This document shows, piece after piece, positions 59,060 to 64,000 of a stretch of 64,000 nt of DNA. The DNA is from Brugia malayi (Eukaryota > Nematoda > Chromadorea > Rhabditida > Onchocercidae): positions 3,758,528 through 3,822,527 of the forward strand of contig NW_025062475.1 of assembly GCF_000002995.4 (NCBI RefSeq), written 5' to 3'. Position 1 is the first letter of the stretch. Each line of letters begins with the position of its first letter. Under the pieces are notes generated by a model. The model did not search any database. It was not told the DNA's origin and was given only the letters and a program-made list of their open reading frames with translations. A program made the translations under genes and the position numbers.

Positions 59060-61742
59060 ATGATGTCTGAATTAGCAATAAAATTTGCAGCCAGTACATT
59101 ACTAATGTGGATTTTTATAACTGTTACTGGTTTACTCAAAATATTAATTATTTTCACTTATTTGATTATATTATGCAAAGGCAAAAAAGTGGTAAAATTT
59201 TCCTCCATCAATTTTTCAAAAAAAAAAAAAAAAATTTTTTTCCTCTTTTTTTGATGAAGAAATTTAGATTTAAAATGCTGTAAGCATTAGTTTATGCTAT
59301 AAAACCAAAAAAAAAAATCAACTTAAAAGCTTTGGCCTTTCTTTTTTTTTTTGAAGAAAGGGAAGAACCAAGTATGTACACCAAGTACGAAAGAAAAAGA
59401 AGAAATTCATTCCAAAAAGGTTAATTTTCGTATTAAAATGTAGCATCAGATGATTACATTGATTATTAAGCAAACAATAAGAGATAATTTTGATTTTTCA
59501 AAAACAAAAAAGTTAATAATAATAATTAACAGTGATCTAAGATTAGAATAAGTATGCACAAAAAACTATGCTTTGCTTAATTAATATGTGTCAAAAGGAT
59601 TAATCAATCTGCATCTTAGACATATTTAAAATGAACAAAAAATTATTAATATAAAATTCTCTCTAGGATATTTGACAATTGCGCTAATTTTGCTATCTAA
59701 TTACTATTCAATTTTTCATTATTGCTAATTGAAATTTCACTTTAGTGGAAATAACTATGTAATGAATTTTAATGAAAAAATTAATTATTCAATTTCTATC
59801 AAACAATTCAGGAAAAGGAAGAAAAAAGTCGTTCGAAGAAATCAAAGAAATTAGAAAGTGGTAAAGAGCGCAAAAGCGGTGGAAAATTTAGCCCATCAAA
59901 TGAAGGTGAAAAAAATGAACCAAATTTAGGAAGTGATGATACAAGAGATAAAGATAAATTGAGAAAAGATAATGAGAAAGAGGGAAAGAAGAGAAGGAAA
60001 AAGGAGGAAAAAGACGAAAAAGAGGAGGAAAAAAGTGGAAGAAAGAAAGAGAAAGAAGTGAATGAAGCATCAGAGGTAATCATATCAATACTTATCACTT
60101 GTTATCGATATCAGTAAATATATCTCAGTGATTAGAGATTTGAAATTTTAAGCAAATATGTTGAAGAAATATTTGAAAAGGAAAAAAAGTACTTTTCAGA
60201 AGGAAGATGAAGGCAAAAAGAGGAGAGAGAAGGATGAGATGAAAGATAAATCATATGGAAGTAAGAAGAATGTACGCTTTCGCTCTTCTTTATTTCATTC
60301 TTTCAATATTTCTAATTGACAAATTTAAAATTAATGTACTGCTGGATTACATGTATCATTGGTATTTCAAAGGTACAAAGTAGCTTTGCTCGAAGTGACA
60401 TTTGCGCCTCCAATCATTTCTTGCATGTTTCTTATGAAAAAGCATTCATTTTAGCTCTAACTTTTTAGAAAAAGGAGCAAAGAGAAAGCGATAAGAAATT
60501 TGATGAAAAGGAGGGTGGAGAGAGTGAGGGCCATAAAGATAGTGCTGTTGGGAAAGAAAGTGAAAAGAGGGAAAGTTCAAAGAGGAAAGAAGAGGAGAAG
60601 GAGTCAGGACAAAAGAAAGAGGAAAGAGAAAAGGAGGACAAAGACGATGAAATTAAGAAAGATAAGGAGAAAGAGGGAGAGGAAAAAGAAGATAAAGGAG
60701 AGGATGAGAAGGGAGAAAGCGAAAAAAGAGAAGAAGGAGAAAAGAAGGAGGAGGAGAAAAAGGAGGAGGAAGAGAAGAAAGAAGAGCAGAAAAAAGAGGA
60801 GGAAGGAAAGAAGGAAGAAGCGAAAAAGGAGGAGGAAAAGAAGGAAGAGCAGAAGAAAGAGGAGGAAGAACAGAAAGAGGAAGTAACCTATGACCCGAAA
60901 GAACTGAAATTCACATTAGCTGGTGGTTCAGTAAAGTTTACCACCAAGAATGGTACTGGTAAACGACAGGCACTTAAGGTTTCTCTTATCAAATTCATTC
61001 CCTGTATGATAGTTGGAAGAGATAAAATTAATTTCCATTAAATTTTACATTTATTTTTTTAAGAAAGAAAAATTATAATTGCGAAAATAGGATGAAATAA
61101 GATATTTAAATATAGATTAAATGTTCGGATAACTTCCTATATCGAGTGAATCCAGTGTTTTCGTTTGTTGAGCCAGGCGCAGAACAGACCATCGAAGTGA
61201 TAAGACAATCTGGTAATCCAAAAATTGATAAACTTGTGCTCATACATACACCGGTACGTTGAAATAACTTCAATTAGCATATCCTAAAGTGAAATTGCAA
61301 AAGTTTTAAATTTGAAATATCAGAAGTGTTATTTTAATTTTACCAAAATATATGCTATTCTATTTTATTTCCTTTTATAATTTATTCTCACAAAATGAGT
61401 TACATCCCAATAATTAATTTATATTTTGAATTGAGTATAATAAAAATTTTCATTTTGTAGTAAGATAAAAATGAACAATAATTATTATGATTACTAATGG
61501 AAATATTTTATCAATTTTTATATATATCTAATCGATTTTATACAATAATACATATATTTTTATAGAGTATTATTTATCACTATTTTTTTTTTTTCAGTTT
61601 CATTTAATTTAGCAACATTTGTTGATGGGATGAAGTTTTTGAAAAAGAATTTCAGGCTGAAGTAGGCGAAATAGATGCTCCAGCATTATTCAAGAAACCA
61701 ATTACTTATACAAATTTTATAATTCCATTGCTGGTAACATGA
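59060..61742 (+). CDS. Membrane-anchored MSP-domain protein with long Lys/Glu-rich spacer
   Basis: Six exons: 59060-59191, 59812-60075, 60200-60271, 60469-60978, 61116-61253, 61656-61742. They total 1203 nt, 400 residues plus stop, all in phase 0. Residues about 8-40 form a hydrophobic membrane segment (LLMWIFITVTGLLKILIIFT) followed by KGKK. Residues about 45-295 are almost entirely Lys, Glu, Arg, Asp and Ser, with repeats such as KKEEEEKKEEQ, probably a charged helix or flexible spacer. Residues about 297-400 are a major-sperm-protein fold domain (DPKELKFTLAGG, IKCSDNFLYRVNPVFSFVEPG, IEVIRQSG, DKLVLIHTP), closest to nematode sperm-specific SSP/MSP-domain families. The likely setting is a sperm or organelle membrane with the MSP domain cytosolic, which is inference. 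AATAAA lies at 61,830. Confidence 0.92.
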
Positions 61743-62815
61743 AAAGAATTGCAACATTAATTATAAATCTGAAAATATTTTCATACTATACAGTTTGTCA
61801 ACTTTGTCCAAAATTGTCATTGTGAATGAAATAAAAGTTCAAATAGATAGATATTCATTCTCTTATCTTTATTAGCTATCAATTTCTTATCATTATTCTC
61901 TCAGCTACAATCTAACCTTCTTTCTCACTTCATAATAATACTTGCAGTCTTATTTAAACAATATCTTTAAATATGTTAAATTTTAATTGTTTTGCATTGT
62001 TAGACGAAATTATCCAATTTTTCTTATTATCTCTCATATTTTTAGTTAAGAAAAGAAAAAAAAAAGAAAGAAGCAATAGTATGAAAGGGATTAATTCGTA
62101 AATGTTTGAACAGAAAAATATTAGAATAAATTTAACTTTTTAAAATCTCAGAAAAAATTTGAAAAAAAAAAAATTCTGTATTTGTTGACAATCTTTTTAA
62201 ATTAGAAAAGACAATAGAATCTATGAAATTTTAAAAAAAAATTTAGGATTTCAAGAACTCATGATGATATGACCTTTATACACGTTAGTGTTGCTAATAT
62301 TACGTTTACAAGTGCATAGAGAACAAAGATTGATAAGAGGTGAAGAAATAACATTCGGCAGACATGCATACACTAGAAGAGACATCCATAGTAAGACAGA
62401 AAGAAGACACATGTGAAGTAGTGGGAGTAATTACGTATTAATGCTGAGTTAGTGTCGTCTCTTTTTTTACGTGCTGGTTTTACGTACGTACGTGATCTCT
62501 CGTCAATATGTCAATCTCTATCATTTTGTTGTATATTTGTTGCAAAATTATTCAATAATTTCCATGTGTCTAGCTAAAATGTTTGCTTTTAGCAAGTTAA
62601 TGCAAAAAATTGCTCATTAATTGATAGATAATATTTACTGAGAAGAAATTCAATTTATGCATTTTATATTATCTACGTATTGCATCTAAAGTTTCACGTA
62701 AAAACTTGAACCAATTACGCGTTTTTTGTAACGTGATCTCTCGTCGTAAGCAATTCACTACTTATTCCCATCTTCAGTAATTACACTTTACAGAGAGAGA
62801 AAGAGAGAGAGAGAT
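61743..62815. other. Intergenic region between MSP-domain gene and methyltransferase
   Basis: About 1.1 kb. Contains the MSP-gene poly(A) signal and, just before the next start codon, a GA-rich run (62,792-62,814). No exon seen. Confidence 0.65.
61830..61835 (+). promoter_or_regulatory. Poly(A) signal of MSP-domain gene
   Basis: AATAAA 88 bp after the stop codon. Confidence 0.6.
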
Positions 62816-63296
62816 ATGGCTAATGAAAGTCCCAGGAATGTAACTGAGGATGAAATTATTTGTTCAAAGCTTGCTACTAAAGAATAGTAAGGTTTAAAAT
62901 ATTCTTTTTGTTCTTTCTTTAGAAAAGAAATGCAACTTTGCATTATTAACACTGTCTGTTAAATCAATTGTCAGTTTCTCATTACTATTGAAGTATGAAG
63001 TATTTAATAGCATGCTAAAAGTTAACATGAATTGAAAAAAAAAGAGGAGATCAGTTGGTTTCTTTTAATGTTAGGGAATGAATCATTTATTAGGATTAAG
63101 GTAATATTGCAGTTGGATTGAACATTACGAAAGAGAACTGAAAAATTTCGAAGAATTTGGAGATGAGGGTGAGATATGGTTTGGACATACTGCTGAAAAT
63201 CGCTTGGTGAAGTACGTTAGCGGGAATGAACAGTTATCAAAATCATGCAAATTGATTGATTTTGGTTGTGGCAATGGTTCTTTATTGAGAGCACTG
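62816..63296 (+). CDS. EEF1AKMT2: eEF1A lysine methyltransferase 2-like (METTL10 type), 5' part
   Basis: A class I SAM-dependent methyltransferase of the type that methylates a lysine of translation factor eEF1A (family knowledge). Two exons, 62816-62886 and 63113-63296, splice in frame across a TAT codon to give 85 residues. These include the family N-terminus YWIEHYERELKNFEEFGD followed by GEIWFG, and SAM-binding motif I (LIDFGCGNGS). The remaining two thirds of the domain are not found before the window end. After the GTATGT donor at 63,297, the only clear downstream acceptor (near 63,829) would lead straight into TGA. Either the next exon lies beyond 64,000 or the gene is truncated. Confidence 0.8.
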
Positions 63297-64000
63297 GTAT
63301 GTATAGCTAAAGTTATAGCTGAAGTATTGCATTTCAGAGTAACCAGGTAATAGTTCTGTGCAAAAAAATGCAACTCAAGAAAATTGGAAAATGCATTACA
63401 AATAGAATTTCTTAAATTTTGACCATATGCGTTGCTCAAAATGCTTTAAGCTTGCCAAGCAAGTAGATTAATTTGTTTTGGTGTTTTATTATGAGAAAGA
63501 AAAAAACCAAAACTTTTAGTTAACTTCTGTACAAGTGTAGCCAAAACGAACTTCTATTAATTTATCATTTCCTTTGAGGAAGTTTGCACTGCTTTGCTAG
63601 ACAGGGAGGGAGTATATATTATAGCTTGAGATAAATAGGCAAGATCAATAATGTCACCTCATCATTGAGGTGACATTATTAAAATAATGATTCAAGCCGA
63701 AGTCTAATCACTTACATTTTTTTTCCTATCTCTCCTATTGTAAACTACGTTTCTACATTCTTTTCATTGAAAATGTTCCTTTCTGCTTCCTTTTCATCTT
63801 CACATATAATAAAAGTTTTTCATTTGCAGTGACAGAAAGGACAGTTGCAGTTTGCAGACTAATTGGCTTGCTTTATAATTATTAGACCTATAATTATTAA
63901 ATTTTATTGAAAATTTTTACATACCTGATGATAGAGATGGATTCTGTGTCATCCATATTTTTCTTCACTTCAGCGACAAGAAGGCTATTCTCATTTGTGT
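63297..64000. other. Terminal stretch, intron or intergenic
   Basis: No supported plus-strand exon. Contains a perfect 15-bp inverted repeat (63,647-63,680). The last about 78 bases are open in one minus-strand frame ending at a GTATGT donor, a possible partial exon of another gene that I do not call. Confidence 0.4.
63647..63680. repeat. Perfect inverted repeat, 15-bp arms
   Basis: aataatgtcacctca pairs with tgaggtgacattatt around the loop tcat, with no mismatch. It is able to form a cruciform or RNA hairpin. No adjacent element sequence was recognised. Confidence 0.9.

Noticed and set aside
60500..60886. 128-residue Arg/Lys-rich plus-strand frame
   Set aside because: It is the shifted reading of the Glu/Lys-rich exon of the MSP-domain gene; the correct frame joins to the neighbouring exons and the MSP domain.
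63923..64000. Possible minus-strand exon ending at a GTATGT donor
   Set aside because: Only about 78 bases visible, open in one frame, no recognisable family; too little to call.

Overview
The window comes from an AT-rich, intron-rich nematode nuclear genome, almost certainly a filarial worm of the Brugia/Wuchereria group. The reasons are nematode-type introns with TTTCAG acceptors, an MSP-domain sperm protein, a FEM-2-type phosphatase, and two genes closely resembling the known filarial microfilarial endochitinase, with a GH18 domain, a Thr/Glu-rich linker and one chitin-binding domain. I joined exons by hand. All complete gene models close in frame from start to stop, which is the main support for the splice sites given.

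Layout. 281-12,484 (+) is the clustered-mitochondria protein CLU, with its 5' end outside the window. 15,492-24,119 (-) is the ER nodal-modulator protein NOMO/NRA-4, convergent with CLU. 25,034-28,882 (-) is a ZnT/SLC30 zinc transporter. 31,246-34,576 (+) is chitinase copy A and 40,930-45,552 (+) is chitinase copy B, separated by a decayed BEL/Pao retrotransposon (35,210-37,976) and other repeats. 45,553-52,100 is mostly non-coding and holds repeat copies, a chitin-binding exon relic and a relic of a p32 exon. 52,101-55,459 (-) is a FEM-2-like PP2C phosphatase, directly downstream of 56,133-57,945 (-), a mitochondrial p32/C1QBP protein. 59,060-61,742 (+) is a membrane-anchored MSP-domain protein with a very long Lys/Glu spacer. 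62,816-63,296 (+) is the 5' part of an eEF1A lysine methyltransferase-like gene.

The most informative region is 31-47 kb. The two chitinase genes are nearly identical for about 2.5 kb, introns included, yet their first exons, first introns and 3' ends are unrelated or strongly diverged. This mosaic suggests gene conversion or a patchwork duplication. Copy B keeps the full architecture. Copy A has lost the ancestral exon 2 acceptor, apparently uses an upstream one in frame, and ends in a novel tail without linker or chitin-binding domain.

The genes do not form one pathway. NOMO and the zinc transporter are head-to-tail on one strand, as are p32 and fem-2, so each pair could be co-transcribed, but spacing is 0.7-0.9 kb and this is unproven. 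I found no rRNA, convincing tRNA, CRISPR or prokaryotic-type system.
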